Assembly (NCBI RefSeq): GCF_902686445.1
Contig: NC_062217.1
Coordinates: forward strand, 86,051,758-86,115,757
Source of the DNA: Sciurus carolinensis
Lineage: Eukaryota; Chordata; Mammalia; Rodentia; Sciuridae
Direction: 5' to 3'
Length of the DNA: 64,000 nt
Below, in pieces: positions 47,021-59,109 of the stretch. Within the stretch, counting starts at the first letter, position 1. Every line of letters begins with the position of its first letter. The translations under genes were made by a program, and so were the position numbers. The notes under the pieces were generated by a model. That model was given only the letters and a program-made list of their open reading frames with translations, searched no databases and was not told where the DNA came from.

Positions 47021-47223
47021 TTTTGGTGGTGGTGGGAGATACTGGGGATTGAACCTTACCACTGAGCTACATCCTCAGCCCTTTTTTACTTTTTTTGAGA
47101 CAGGGTCTTGCTAAGTTGTTTAGGGCCTGTTAAATCGCTGAGGTTGACCTCAAACTTGCGACCTTCCTGTCTCTGACTACTGAACTGCTGCTGTTACGAA
47201 AATGCGCCACTGTGCCCAACTTT
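47021..47223 (-). mobile_element. B1-dID SINE, antisense
   Basis: A complement ID half (GATACTGGGGATTGAACC) is followed by a B1 half. The flanking GAAGATTCTT (47011-47020) and GAAGGTTCTT (47224-47233) form a 9/10 duplication. Confidence 0.9.
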
Positions 47224-47233
47224 GAAGGTTCTT

Positions 47234-47841
47234 TATATTTAATCACAGCCCCTCTCTCTCTAACTACTCAGAAGTAGGTTATTAGAATTACTTTTCCTTA
47301 TATCCAGTCTATAATAGAAAGAGTTCCTTGCTTGTGATGAGGTGCTCATCAGATTGAGAAAAAAAAATTTTTTTGATACTTCTTGACATTTTTCTACAAA
47401 GAGTATCTTAAATTGTATTACCAAAAGTTAAAAGTACTAGTTTTTCCTAGCTTAGCAGAGTATCAGTTGCATTACAACATTAACTTTGATCCTAAATGCA
47501 GCTTTGGCTTACCTGTCTTTATAATTGAAAACACACTGGGATGTATCTCATCATAAAGTTCTTTAAAAATAACACCTGACTTGCTATAGAAACTATTCAT
47601 TCTGTAGCACAGCACAACAAAGACCACCCCTTCTTCAGATCATGAATTATAGATACTGTAGTTAGAAGAAATTTCCAAGGTCAGAATACTATCCCATGAT
47701 CTCTAGTGATTTACAGTGTTATCATCTAGGATATAATGCATCTTTTCCATTACTATTTATACTTTACAAATGGAACCAAGATGTGTACCTTAGGGCTAGT
47801 ATGTGATAGAACTGAATCTAATCTTGGTTTCTTTGCTTCCA
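47234..47841. other. Unassigned sequence
   Basis: No recognised feature. Confidence 0.5.
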
Positions 47842-48240
47842 TCTTAGTGCATTTTCCATTGCTATAACAAAATACCTGAGACTGTATACTTATCAAGAAA
47901 ATAAGTTTATTTAGTTCACAGTTTTGGAGGTTCAAGAGCATGGCCTGTCTTCTACTCAGCTCTGAAGACCTCATGGCAGATGGCATTACAATAGTGGGAG
48001 TATATTGCAAGAAGAAGAGATCATATAGCAAGATAGGAACTCAAAGAGCAGAGAGGAGCAGCCTGGCTGTTTTATAACAACCTTCTTCATCTCTCTTCAA
48101 GAATCCTATAAAGGCAGTGTCCTCAATGACCTATTTACCTTGCATTAACTCCATCCACCTCTTGAAGGTTTCACCACTTCTCAAAATCACCACATGGGTG
48201 CCAAGTTTTGACTTGGGGGGACAAACCCAAATTATAACAT
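47842..48240 (-). mobile_element. MaLR-type LTR, antisense
   Basis: CTTAGTGCATTTTCCATTGC, TAACAAAATACCTGAGACTG and TTTATTTAGTTCACAGTTTT form the complement of the LTR 3' end. It closes near GGGACAAACCCAAATTATAA. Confidence 0.83.
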
Positions 48241-48810
48241 CCCCAATAACAATAATATGTACTATTTTATTGAACTTCTACTATGCTCTGACACCATTAT
48301 GGGGCATTTCGTACATTAGTCTTTGGTCCATAAAGCAATCCTAGAATGAAGTACTGTCATGATCAATTTACAGAGATCATAACCCAGAACCCAGGTCTTT
48401 AAAGTCAGTTCTCCTATCTCACTCCCTGTTGTTTCCTGACTTTCCCCTCACTTTTAGGAAAAGTACAGATGTGTTTCTGTTATGAATAACCAGGCAGCCC
48501 AAGGGAGAGTTAGCACCAAGGAATTGGAGAACTCCCAAAATAGGGTCCAGTATTCTCAAGTTGTCTTTCACTTACAAATGAACTAATCAAAAATTGACTT
48601 CTCTTTTCTCTCAGTGAAAGCCTGTACTTCTGTGAGCACATTCTTCCCTAGGAACAGGGAACATCCCAGCCTACCTTTTTTACTGTAGATGCAACATTCT
48701 CAGCCAGATTCCTAAAATCAAGCCTTGTCAAGTAAAGACAGTGAGGACAGGAAAGACTGAATGAGGTAGCACCAGAATTTGTTTCAACATAGCTAGTTCA
48801 AAGATGACTT
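48241..48810. other. MIR-like piece, then unassigned sequence
   Basis: 48260-48395 (CTACTATGCTCTGACACC ... AATTTACAGAGATCATAACC) fits a MIR or L2 tail. The remainder is unrecognised. Confidence 0.5.
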
Positions 48811-49007
48811 CTAGCTGGGTGTGGTGGCACATGCCTGTTATCCCAGCAGCTCAGGAGGCTGAGGCAGGAGGATTGCAAGTTGGAGACCAGCCTCAGCAAC
48901 TTAGCAAGGCCCTAAGCAACTCATCAATACCCTGTCTCAAAATTAAATATAAAAGGTTTGGGGTTGTGGCTCAGTGAGTAAGCATTCCTGGGTTCAGGAC
49001 CAGTATT
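48811..49007 (+). mobile_element. B1-dID SINE, carrying an ID SINE in its tail
   Basis: The B1 half (TAGCTGGGTGTGGTGGCACA) and ID half (TTTGGGGTTGTGGCTCAGTG) are intact to the tail, where a second element is inserted at 49008. Confidence 0.93.
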
Positions 49008-49103
49008 AAGGGCTGGGGAGATAGCTCAGTCGGTAGAGTGCTTGCCTTGTAAGCACAAGGCCCTGGGTTTGATCCCCAGCACCGCCCCCCCCCCCAAAAA
49101 AAA
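49008..49103 (+). mobile_element. Young ID SINE nested in a B1-dID
   Basis: An almost consensus-like ID: head GGGCTGGGGAGATAGCTCAG, B box GGGTTTGATCCCC, then a C-run and A tail. GACCAGTATT is repeated at 48998-49007 and 49104-49113. Confidence 0.94.
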
Positions 49104-49113
49104 GACCAGTATT

Positions 49114-49665
49114 TAAAAAAAAAAAAGACTTCTATGGATTTAAGTCTTTGCTGTGGAATTTTTAAAAGGATAAACATTTTTGAAATTCATTTTCCTACTC
49201 TGGAAATTGCCTGTACTTTGTTTTAGTAGGACCCTATACTTTAGTTCCCACCAATGCAGTCATTAATTTAAAGGAAACATTCTCAGCATCATGGGAATAA
49301 TTGTGGGAAAGATGATTTCAATCATGGATCAAAACTAAAAAGCTATGCACATCATAAGATTATTAAGATTGTAGCTTTCTTGGGAACTGAAGCATCATCA
49401 TGACTCTAAGGATGAACTTTGTGGACAAATCTTCAGAGAAATCTTCTGTCTGCCTTTTGTTGCAGACAGAGTATCCCTAATAGATTCTGTAGTCTAGGCA
49501 TAATTGTATACAATTGGTACTCTACCAAATGAAAGTTTGGCGGGAATAGAGCTTGGTAGGGCAGTGACACTCCAAACTTAAGTCTTCCTGCCAAAACACA
49601 TTACAAGAAATGTGACTATGAAGGATGGGAAATGAATGTTCTAGATTCTAAATGGCTTCATGTTG
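49114..49665. other. Unassigned sequence
   Basis: After the leftover A tail of the B1-dID nothing is recognised. Confidence 0.5.
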
Positions 49666-49667
49666 TT

Positions 49668-49860
49668 GGGTGTGGTGGCATATGCCTGTAATCCCAGCCA
49701 TTCGGGAGGATGAGACAGGAGGATCGAAAGTTTGAAAATGACCTGGGCAACTTGGTGAGACTTTATCTCAAAATAAAAAATAAAAGGTTTGAGGATGTGG
49801 CTAAATTGTAGGGCACCCCGGAGCTTAATTCCCTGTATGTGAACACAAAAACAAACAAAA
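49668..49860 (+). mobile_element. B1-dID SINE
   Basis: The B1 half (GTTGGGTGTGGTGGCATATG) is joined to a decayed ID half (GTTTGAGGATGTGGCTAAAT), with an A-rich tail. Confidence 0.88.
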
Positions 49861-49955
49861 ATCTTTGTGTTTCAAGAAACAGTACAGCAAATGAACTCTT
49901 TGGTGGGAGTTCATTTCAGGTTCATTTCTGGTTTTGAACTCAGAGTGTTGGCATC

Positions 49956-50403
49956 TGTGTTAACTTCCTAGGACTGTCATAACTGATGACCTAAAACTAG
50001 GTGGCTTAATGTAATAGATTTACTCTCCCACAATTCTGGGAGCCAGACATATAGTATCACGTGTCAGAAGGACATGTGTCAGTAGGACACACGTGAGCTC
50101 TAGGGGAGAATCCTTCATGCTTCAGGCTCCAGGTGTTCTTCTCCTGTGAAGGATCACTCTAATCTCCGCCCCAGTCTTCACATGGTCTTCTTCTCCTTGT
50201 CTGTGTGTCCACCTGTTTCTCTTTTCTCCTTCTACCTCACTTTTACAAGGATGCCTGTCTTTGGATTTAGAGTCCACCAGGCAATCCAGGATGATCACAT
50301 TAAGTACATCGGCAACAACCCTTTTCCCAAAGGTCACATTCACAGGTTCTGAAGATTAGGACATGGACATTTATTTTGCAAAGACACTACTTAACCCAGT
50401 ACA
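49956..50403 (-). mobile_element. MLT1-type LTR, antisense
   Basis: TGTGTTAACTTCCTAGGACT, AAACTAGGTGGCTTAATGTA, TCTAGGGGAGAATCCTTCAT and CCAAAGGTCACATTCACAGG occur in the order of a reversed MLT1 LTR. Confidence 0.85.
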
Positions 50404-50414
50404 GTATCAGACCA

Positions 50415-50615
50415 ATTTGAGTACATGTTCTGCTTTGACACTATGGAATTGGGTATTTACTAGCTTATAAATGCATTACCTCTGTATGGCTCAGCTTCCT
50501 TGTGTATAAAATTGAGCTATTACTAGGATGTGCATTCTAGAACTGCATGCAGAGCAAAGGAAAGGATGTGCTGGCAACTAAAGGGTGTGCATTTTAGCAA
50601 TTATTATCATTCTTA
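50415..50615 (+). mobile_element. MIR SINE
   Basis: CTGCTTTGACACTATGGAAT, ACCTCTGTATGGCTCAGCTT and CCTTGTGTATAAAATTGAGC follow the MIR order. Diverged. Confidence 0.65.
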
Positions 50616-51425
50616 CACACCTGTGCATTAACTGTATGTAAAAATATTTTATTTTCAAATTTCTAATATGTCGAGTGGTCTTGATCACCAATTAATTGCA
50701 AGGCCCTTGTGGAATGTTTTACCTGCATTTTTTTCTGTGGTTGTCCTATCAACCTTTCAGAATAGGTCATGCTATCCCCATTGCTCCAGGGGAAAGTTGA
50801 GGCTCTGAGATGTTGGGCAACTTGCTGGAAATCTAGAAAAACAACATCTTGGAATACTTTCATTTTCAAGCCATTAATGACTTGAAGCTGTTGGGGAGGC
50901 AGTTGTGCAACAAATTCCAAGACCTGACTGTCAGACTTCGTCCCAGAGAGGTGACACCTGAAGCAGGAATCTGCCCAGAAAGATCTCCAGAGTAGGAAGA
51001 CAGTGTCCTTCAGCTTCAAGTGTCCCTTGCAGAGTGTCCCCTGATAGTTGCTGGATGACCTCAGCACAGACCTGGGGTATCAGGTGTTCTCCAGATGAAC
51101 TGAGAGATCCAATTTGGATGAGGGTTTCTTTGCACTAAGGATAAATCGGGACCTATGACTTCACTCCTGGTGGGACCAGGTGCAGATGAGCCTATGGGCA
51201 GAAGAGAGGATATTGCTATATATATACAAGCTGGAGGACCTATGGGTAGTTAGAAGCTTGTTGCATAAAATTTGATATTAATATTCATTATTTTCTCTGA
51301 TTCTATTTTACATGTTCATCATAAAAAATCTGGATTATTTTTATACAATAAAGTATGACTAGTATAAAGGAAAGACTCTCACTGCTTTCAAATAACCAAT
51401 GTATAAATGGTATCTTTCTTTCTGG
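50616..51425. other. Mostly unassigned sequence
   Basis: A second MIR or L2-like piece may lie at 50755-50830 (GAAAGTTGAGGCTCTGAGAT). The open frame at 50663-51067 (-) has no recognisable domain. Confidence 0.5.
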
Positions 51426-51445
51426 TGGTGGTGGTGGTGGCAGTG

Positions 51446-51485
<40 letters not shown>
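51424..51485. repeat. (GTG)n followed by (GT)n microsatellite
   Basis: About six GTG units, an interruption (GCAGTGTT), then about 20 GT units. Confidence 0.96.
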
Positions 51486-51492
<7 letters not shown>

Positions 51493-51549
51493 AAATACGT
51501 GTTTTTTCTTTAGAACTGTAGTAAGCACTAGGTTCACTGCATCTGTATT

Positions 51550-51995
51550 CTTAAAAGTGGAAAAAAACTTAATGTCCATTGATAGGAAAATGGATAAAAT
51601 AATGTGTTCATAAAATGGAATACTACTTAGTAATAAGAAGAAAACAAATTACTAATACATGCAGTAAATTTCTGAGACATTATGTTGAGAGGAGGACTCC
51701 AGATAGAAGAAAAGGAGCAATGTGTGATTATATTTGTAAGAAATTAAAGAACATATAAGAATAACCTATCGTGATAGAAATCTTAACAATGGTTATATTG
51801 GGAGAGTTACAAGGGGATTTTCAGAGGTTAACTAGAAACATTTTACATGAAAATATACAGAAATGTTCTATATCTTGATTTAGCTTATTGTTAAAACACT
51901 GCATACATTTTTTTCAAAACTTATTTAACAGAATACTTAGGATCTGATGTCTTTTACTATATTTTATAATATACCTCAATTTAAAAATAGAAAAC
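51550..51995 (+). mobile_element. Ancient L1M 3' end, sense
   Basis: AATGTCCATTGATAGGAAAA, TGGATAAAATAATGTGTTCA and TGGAATACTACTTAGTAATA are the conserved end of L1 ORF2. A degraded 3' UTR follows. Confidence 0.78.
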
Positions 51996-52029
51996 AAAAG
52001 AAGGAAAGGTTAATATCTTTGTCATAAGA

Positions 52030-52940
52030 TAGATTTAATTGGCTAAAAATATTTTGTAGAATCATTGCATCACTGTTCATGAGGGATATTTGTACATAGT
52101 TCTGTTTTCTTTTTTGTAATATGTTTGTCTGCTTTTGTAATACTGGCATCATAGGATGATATGGGAAATTGTCCTCCTCGTTGGTCTTCTGAGACAGTTT
52201 GTATAGAACTGGTATTTTTTCTTCCTTATATATTTGGTAGAACTCACTCTGAAAGCCATGCAGGCCTAGAATTTTCATTGTGGGAAGGGTTGTTTTAAAT
52301 GAACAACTCAGTTTCTTTAATAGAAAATCAAATATTTCTTTTTTCTTGATTTAGCTTTGACAGTTTGCCTTTTTATTTCTTTTTTAAAATACATTTTTAA
52401 GATGTTGATGGACCTTTATTTTATTCATTTATTTTATTTTTTTTCATTTATTTTTATGTGGTGCTGAAATTCGAACCTAGTGCCTCACACTTACCAGGCA
52501 AGCGCTCTACCACTGAGCCACAACCCCATTTTGCCTTTTTCAAGAGATTACACATCTCACTTAAGTTCTCCAATTCATTGGCATAAAGTTGTACATAATA
52601 CTCCCTTATTGTACTTAAAAGGTCTGTAAAATCCATAATAACATCACCTCTGTAATTTCTGCTCTATAAGTTGCATCTTTGTTCCTTGTACTGTATCATT
52701 CTGGCTAGAGGGTGATCGATTTTTATTGATTTTATTAAATAACCAGATTTGTGTTTTACTGATTTTTCTTTGTAGTTTTTCTGTTGTCATTGATTTACAG
52801 TGTGAGTTCTATTATTTCCTGTCTTCCACTTACTTTGGATTTAACTTGCTTTTCTTTCTCTACTTTCCTAAGATGCACTGTATGAAGGTCTGCCTCAGGA
52901 GGTCGGATTTTTGACTGTGACAGTTCCCTGTTTGTTCTTT
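52030..52940 (-). mobile_element. Ancient L1M ORF2 (RT region), antisense
   Basis: TTCATGAGGGATATTTGTAC, GGTAGAACTCACTCTGAAAG and TATTGATTTTATTAAATAAC are reversed RT-region sequence. It is interrupted by an ID SINE at about 52390-52530. Confidence 0.75.
52390..52530 (-). repeat. ID-derived SINE with long 3' leader, antisense
   Basis: GATGTTGATGGACCTTTATT precedes the complement ID body (TATGTGGTGCTGAAATTCGA ... CACTGAGCCACAACCCC). The same leader occurs at 52972, suggesting a distinct ID subfamily. Confidence 0.8.
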
Positions 52941-52971
52941 CTTTCTTTCTTTCTTTCTTTTTTTTAAAGGT

Positions 52972-53088
52972 GTTTTTAGTTGTCAATGGACCTTTATTTA
53001 CTTAACTAATTTAGATGTGGTGCTGAGAATTGAACCCAGGGCCTCATACATGCTAGGTGAGCTCTCTACCACTGAGTCACAACCCTGG
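52972..53088 (-). repeat. ID-derived SINE with long 3' leader, antisense
   Basis: GTTTTTAGTTGTCAATGGAC then GTGGTGCTGAGAATTGAACC and CCACTGAGTCACAACCC. Next to a (CTTT)n run at 52939-52960. Confidence 0.82.
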
Positions 53089-53809
53089 TCCCCTGTTTCT
53101 TCTTTCTCTTGTAGTTTTGCTTTGTCTGACCTTGTGGAGTCTCACTCTACTCACATTCTGTTTAGTATTCAGCCTGATACTTCCTCCATACAGATGTCTA
53201 CATCTTTGGCTCTGAGCACCCTGCTCATCTCAGGCTGCCCTGCAACTTAGAGCTGCCCCAAGCTTCCTGAACCCAGCCACTTATCTTCCCAGTTCATTAA
53301 GACCACTGCACTCTGTGGTTTTCCTAAGCCACACAATGACATGTGATTCTAGGCAGAAAGCTGTAGCAAACTTGTTTGTTTCTTTCCTTTCTGAGGTCAC
53401 AGTCGTGAGCTGGCTGTTATTCAATATGCAAAAACATTTGCCAAATAATTTGTACAGTTTTTTCCTTGCTTATGCCAAGATGGCAAGTTGGAAAACTTAT
53501 CCTATCATAGCAGGAAGCAGAAGTTCAGTTCATTTGCATCTAATATAATTAATGACAAAGTTAATACGTCGACCTCCTTTCTAATGCTCTATTTATCCTA
53601 TTTGTTCCTCCTTTCCCGCCTTCTTTCCATTTATTAAAGTCATTTTTATTATTCTATTTCCTTAATGGACATTCAGTCTGTTTCATATATTTTAATGGTT
53701 GCTCTACAGATTACATTATCTACTCTCAAATTAATATTAAAGTGATATTATGCCACTTCATGGACAAGTAAGACCTCATAACATTATTTACCACCCCAGA
53801 TCTTTGTGT

Positions 53810-53994
53810 TTTTTTTTTTCTTTTGAACCAGGGATTGAACTCAGGGGCACTCAACCACTGAACCACATTCCCAGTTCTGTTTTGTATTTTATTTAGATAC
53901 AGGGTCTTACCGAGTTAGTTAGCACCTCCTGGTGCTGAAGCTGACTTTGAACTCGAGATCCTTCTGCCTCAGCCTCCCGAGCTGCTGGGATTAC
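53810..53994 (-). mobile_element. B1-dID SINE, antisense
   Basis: The T tail and complement ID half are followed by a B1 half ending CTGGGATTAC. Flanking AGATCTTTGTG (53799-53809) and AGACCTTTGTG (53995-54005) form a 10/11 duplication. Confidence 0.9.
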
Positions 53995-54680
53995 AGACCT
54001 TTGTGCTCTTATTGTCATATACTTTACTTCTACTTATGTATATACCATGCAATAAATACATTTTTATTATGTTTGCACTTTATAGATGATATTCTTTAAA
54101 ATAACTTTAGAAAAACAGCTTTTTCTATATATCCATATACCTACCATTTGTAGTGATTTTCAGTCTTTCTCATAGACTCAGATTTATATCTGGAATCATT
54201 TCCCTTTGACCCAAAGAATTTCTTTAGCATTGCATGTAGTGAGGATTTACTAGCAATGATTCTCTCAGTTTTTGCTTATCTGAATATATCTTTATTTTGC
54301 CTGTATTTTAAAGGATATTTTTGCTCCACAGAGAATTATAGATTGGCATTGAGTTTTTTTCCCCCAGCACTTTAAAGACATTTTTCAAACGTCTTCTACC
54401 TTCTGTTCCTTTGGTGGGGATGCTAGCCACCATTATTTTGCATTATTTTGTCATTTCCCTGAATATAATTTGTCTTTTTTTCCTGGCTAGTTTTTTTTCA
54501 ACTTTTTTCTTTTCATTTTTCAGAAGTTTGACTAGGATATGTCTTATTATATTTGTCATGCTTGGGGATTGCTGAGTTTCTTAAATTTGTGAGTTATTTC
54601 AATTTGGGGGGAAAATGACAATTATCTCATTAGGTATTTCTTCTATGCCATTTTTTGTCCTTTCCTTCTGGGTCTCAAGT

Positions 54681-54702
54681 TATATGTGTGTGTGTGTATA
54701 TA

Positions 54703-54751
<49 letters not shown>
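54681..54751. repeat. (TG)n/(TA)n microsatellite
   Basis: Mixed TG and TA units, ending in about 20 consecutive TA units. Confidence 0.96.
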
Positions 54752-54761
<10 letters not shown>

Positions 54762-55330
54762 TCAACTATATGTTATTGTTTCAAAGAACTCAGATGTTCT
54801 TTTTAGTTCTTTGTGCTTCAGAAAGTGGATGACTTCTATTGACATTCATGATCCTTTTGTCTGCTGTGTAGAGTTTTGGGTGAAGTTTAGCCAATTAGCC
54901 AATTAACTTTTAATTCTACCACTGTATTTTTCTCATTTAGAATTTACATTTGCTTCCTTTATTAGCATTTTTGTTTCTCTATTGACATGATATCTTTGTC
55001 CCTTCTTGTAAAACCTCAATATATTTATAATAGCTGATTTAAAGTGCTTGTCTAGTTAATTCAATATCCAGGTTATCTATACATCTGTGACTATTATCTT
55101 GATTATGGGTCTCATTTCCTGTCTTTGTTTTTTACCTGTCTTTTTTAAAGTTATTATGGTTTGGAGAATTGCAAATACATTGCTGAGATCTCAAGTTATA
55201 TTATGCCTCTAAAGTGTGCTGGAAAGCACTTAAATTACTTGTGGATTCTGTGATCCTGTGAAAGCTGTTTTAGGCTTTGCTATTTTGGTTCTGTCATTAG
55301 CCTAAGTCATAGACTTTAGTCTTGGGACGT

Positions 55331-56249
55331 GGTTTTTACTCCTAAGGTGTGGTCCTGGTTTTTCAGGAAGAGCCTGTAGTGTTTGCCAGATCTAAGAAGG
55401 ATTTGAACTTGGAACCACGGTCTCAATACCTGCCAAGATGCAGTTTTTCCATCCCCAAGTTGCTGTTTTCTGCTGGGCTCCCAGGCATCTCTTCATACAC
55501 ATGCACTGTTCATAAATTAGCCAAGGATTAAAAGGGAGTTTTACACTGATTTTGTGATTTCCACCTCTATGCATTCTGCTTTCTGGAATTTTTTTCTTCA
55601 ATTTTCTACTGTAGTGGCATCTCTGAACTTTAACCTCTGTCTCTTTAGCACAGTAATACAGATGTTCTCTCCTATAAATGGATAGTGTCCTTGAGGCAAA
55701 GCTGATTAAATGTGGAACTCATGCACATGATTCTTTTCTTTCAAGGAAGAAGGCTCTGCCTGCTTTTGGTGGGTCTCCTATGATATCAAACTTGGGTTTA
55801 TATTCTGACCACAGTTTGTAATTGTTATTAGCAACACAGTTATTCCAAGACAAGCTATTCTTTCATGACTGAAATCAACCCATATAAGGAGCTTTAAAAA
55901 TTCTGGAAGTTGAGTTCCACCACAAACGAATTATATTAAAATTTCTGGGTATTGAAACCAAGCAGCAGTATTTCTTAAAAAAAAACTCCAGGTGGTTTCT
56001 GTGAGGAACCAAAGTAGCAACTAGCAGTGTTTGTAAAGTCCTTATTATATCAGCACTTTTCATTAATTATTTTATTAATTCTATGGTAGCCTTATTATTT
56101 ACATCCAAGAAAACTAAGTCATAATTCAATGTTATAAAATCCATTACAAAGTCAAGATCTGAATGCAGCCAGTCTGACTTCAGACTAACTTAAATGTTAT
56201 GTTTTATTGCAAGGTTTGGAGGAGGATAGGTTCACAAAGAAGACCATAA
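55331..56249. other. Mostly unassigned sequence
   Basis: A MIR-like piece may lie at 56035-56165. The rest is unrecognised. Confidence 0.45.
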
Positions 56250-56620
56250 ATTTTGTTTTTTATAAATAATATTCCATCATAATGCCATAAAATCTCCTTA
56301 TATTGTTGGATAGTTAGATGTTGTCAATATTTTTGCTATTATAAACTCTTTTGTATGGACTATTTTGTATGCAAATGTAGGTAAATCTCTAATTGTTTAC
56401 TTGGGATAGATTATTAGATAAGGAATTTTGGGTCTATAGATAGGAACTTTAAAAATTCTTGGCACATATTGACAGAGACCTTTCACAATATACATGAATG
56501 CTTGTTACATCATAATTATGGGTAAATTTTTCACTAGGCAATAAACAATGGTATTGTTTTTACTGAACTCTCCTATCTGGACCTGAATATTTGATTTTTA
56601 TTATATTTTTTGTGATGGTC
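56250..56620 (-). mobile_element. Probable ancient L1/L2 fragment, antisense
   Basis: AATAATATTCCATCATAATG, TATTTTTGCTATTATAAACT and GGGATAGATTATTAGATAAG resemble the reversed end of LINE ORF2. Highly diverged. Confidence 0.5.
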
Positions 56621-57544
56621 ATTAGATTTATTGAGCCTCTTATCTGTCCAATGGAATGTGATTGGTCCATTTGTCTGTTGGGTTCCTGGTAAGGGACAGT
56701 GGCTTCCAGAGAAGGAGAGGGTATGTCACCGTCCACGTTGCACAGACATGCCTGTTGTGGGGTGAACCGGGTACTTCTGCAGCTGAAGCTGAGTCACAGT
56801 CACTGCCTAGTTGTCTCTTAAGCCACCTAAGAGTTTCCTTGTTGTGTTTATCTTTTCATAATTACCTTGCCATGATTCTTGCCATATTTACCTTTGAAGT
56901 GATTTGTGAGGGTTGATGGAGAAATAAAATGAGTTTTGTTTTGTTTTTTTTTAAAAACCAAACACATGACACCCTTTCTAGATGAACTGACTTTTTGTTT
57001 AATGGTGAAAGGGCAGGGACAGAGGTGAACACGTAGCAGGAGGTGCTAGAGTCTGATTTGACTGGAGCAGGATCAAGAGGAATCAACTGGTGTCTTAACT
57101 TTTTTTTTTTTTTAAAGATATTTTTAATAGGCTGATATCTTGGCATTTGCAAATATTTTCAAAGCATTGTTTCAAATAGAAAATACAGTGTATATTGAGG
57201 CAAAAGTTTCAACACACACAACACTAAAAAGCTATGTCCTTACTTTTTCTTTTTGTAGAATACCCTTTTCTGAAGAAATTATAATAGTGAATCAACAATT
57301 CTTTTAAGGCATAGCAGTGATGCATGGAAAATTTAAAGTCATGCTTAAAATTAGTACTTTTGAGGTTAAATCCAGAATCTATGGAATGACCAAAGTAACT
57401 TCCTTACTTCCAAGATGAGTATGCAAAAACCAAATAAAAATGAGTCTTGTTCAATCTTATTATGGTATATGCTAAATCTCAAAACCAATTTCTCTTCAGT
57501 ACACGTGAAAACCTGCCAACTTGAAGAGATAGAGAATGCTACAG
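56621..57544. other. Unassigned sequence
   Basis: No recognised gene, RNA or repeat. Confidence 0.5.
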
Positions 57545-57639
57545 GGGACTGATTCTGAAGTCTTTATTTTGTGCTAACCAATTAATTGGCATACAGTGAA
57601 ATGCACACATTTTAAGAATGTACTTCAGTGGTATTTATC

Positions 57640-57725
57640 AGGAGTGGGGGTAGTTACTGGGGATTGAACCCAGGTCCTTACGTAAGGTAGGCGAGTTATC
57701 TACCATTGAGCCACACCCCAGCTCT
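57640..57725 (-). repeat. ID SINE, antisense
   Basis: TACTGGGGATTGAACCCAGG ... TACCATTGAGCCACACCCCA. Confidence 0.87.
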
Positions 57726-58235
57726 GTGAATTCTGACTAATGTGTTTAACCTCGTGACCACCTTTCCAATCCAGATATGGATCATTTCCTGCACTATGGG
57801 AAGTTCACTTGGGCCCTCTACAGTGAATTCTTCCTCTAACCCCCAGCCCCAGGGAAACTACTTACCCAATTTCTGTCAGTAGAGGTGAGTTCTGCCAGTT
57901 TTAGAACTTCATGCAAATGGTGCCATATGGTATGAACTCTTCTGTGTCTGACTTCTTTTTCTCTGATCATAATGTTTTTTAAAGTGTGTCAGGAGGGTAT
58001 GATTTTGTTTTGTTTTTAATGGCTGAGCAGTAAATAGTTTCCAATGTGCGGATGTTCTAAAACTTTTTCATTTGCCCATTGGTGGACACTTGGATTGTTA
58101 TATTTTTTTCTCCACAAAGTGGTGGCTTTTAAAAATAAAGCTTCTATGAACATTTGCACACGTATTTTTGTGAAAATGTTTTTATATGTTTTTATTTCTA
58201 TGTCTAGAAATGGAATTGATGAATCATAATTGTAT

Positions 58236-58545
58236 TTCAGCTTTTTCCCACTGTGACAAAATTACCTGGGGGGGAGGGAACTTTCAGGAGGGAAGGTATA
58301 TAGTTTCAGAGGTTTCTGTCCATGTCTGGGCCTGGTAGTACATCACAGTTTAGAATGTATGGTAGAAGAAACTGCTTACCTCATTGCTGGGAAACAAAGA
58401 GACAGAGGGACTGGGCCCCAATCTTCCATTCAAGAGCATGTTCCTATTGACCTAACTTCCTTTCTCTAGGCACCACCTCCCTATAGCACCACAGACCGGG
58501 ACCAAGGCTTCAACACATGGGCAATACAATAGCAATATCGTAAGT
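58236..58545 (-). mobile_element. MaLR-like LTR fragment, antisense
   Basis: CCCACTGTGACAAAATTACC ... CACCACCTCCCTATAGCACC matches a reversed MaLR pattern, and L1 sequence resumes after about 58545. Confidence 0.6.
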
Positions 58546-59109
58546 CCATGTCTAACTTCATAAGAGAAGACCAGTCTAATTTTTCATTGTTGTTATACCA
58601 TTTTTTATTCTATCAGCAATGTATGAGAATTTTAGTTGCTCAGCATCTTTGTCAGCATTCAACATAGTTGATCTTTTCACTTTCAGCCATCCTAGTGAAT
58701 GTGAAGATAACTTCATGTGTTTTGAACTTTTTTTGATGATGTTGAAAATTCTTCCTGCGCTTTTTGGCCATACATGAAATTCTGATTTTGGAATTTCAAT
58801 TTTTAACAGATTGCTTATTATCACAGATTTGTGAGAGTTTGTATTTTGGATAGAATTTCTTTGGAAGATAATGTGTAATTACCAATATTTTCTTCCAGCC
58901 TGTGGCTGATCTCATTTTCTTAATAACTGCTAGAAGAGTCTTTCTCTCTTTCATACCAATTTATACTTGGATTTAACTTTTCCATGTTTGTCAACTATAG
59001 TAACTCTAGGACTTTTAGGAGGTATTGCTCTTTCTACAAAAGCGATGATTGTCAGGAAATCTTGGCCTTTCCTCTATTCCATCACATCTTGTCATTTAAA
59101 TTAAGTCAA

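Larger units (their letters stand above)
53570..55330 (-). mobile_element. Ancient L1ME/HAL1-like element, antisense
   Basis: The T-rich pattern with TGCTTGGGGATTGCTGAGTT, CTTTCCTTCTGGGTCTCAAG and ATTTATAATAGCTGATTTAA is what a reversed old L1/HAL1 5' half looks like. No coding capacity. It is interrupted by a B1-dID and a (TA)n expansion. Confidence 0.6.
57545..59090 (-). mobile_element. Ancient L1M 3' region, antisense, with two insertions
   Basis: AATTGGCATACAGTGAAATG, TTTGCCCATTGGTGGACACT, ATCAGCAATGTATGAGAATT and TTTCAGCCATCCTAGTGAAT are reversed L1 3' blocks. Broken by an ID SINE (57640-57725) and a MaLR-like LTR (58236-58545). Confidence 0.75.

Noticed and set aside
49008..49103. tRNA gene candidate (A and B boxes present)
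   Set aside because: It is an ID SINE: tRNA-derived head without a foldable acceptor stem, with A tail and target-site duplication, and many relatives in the window.
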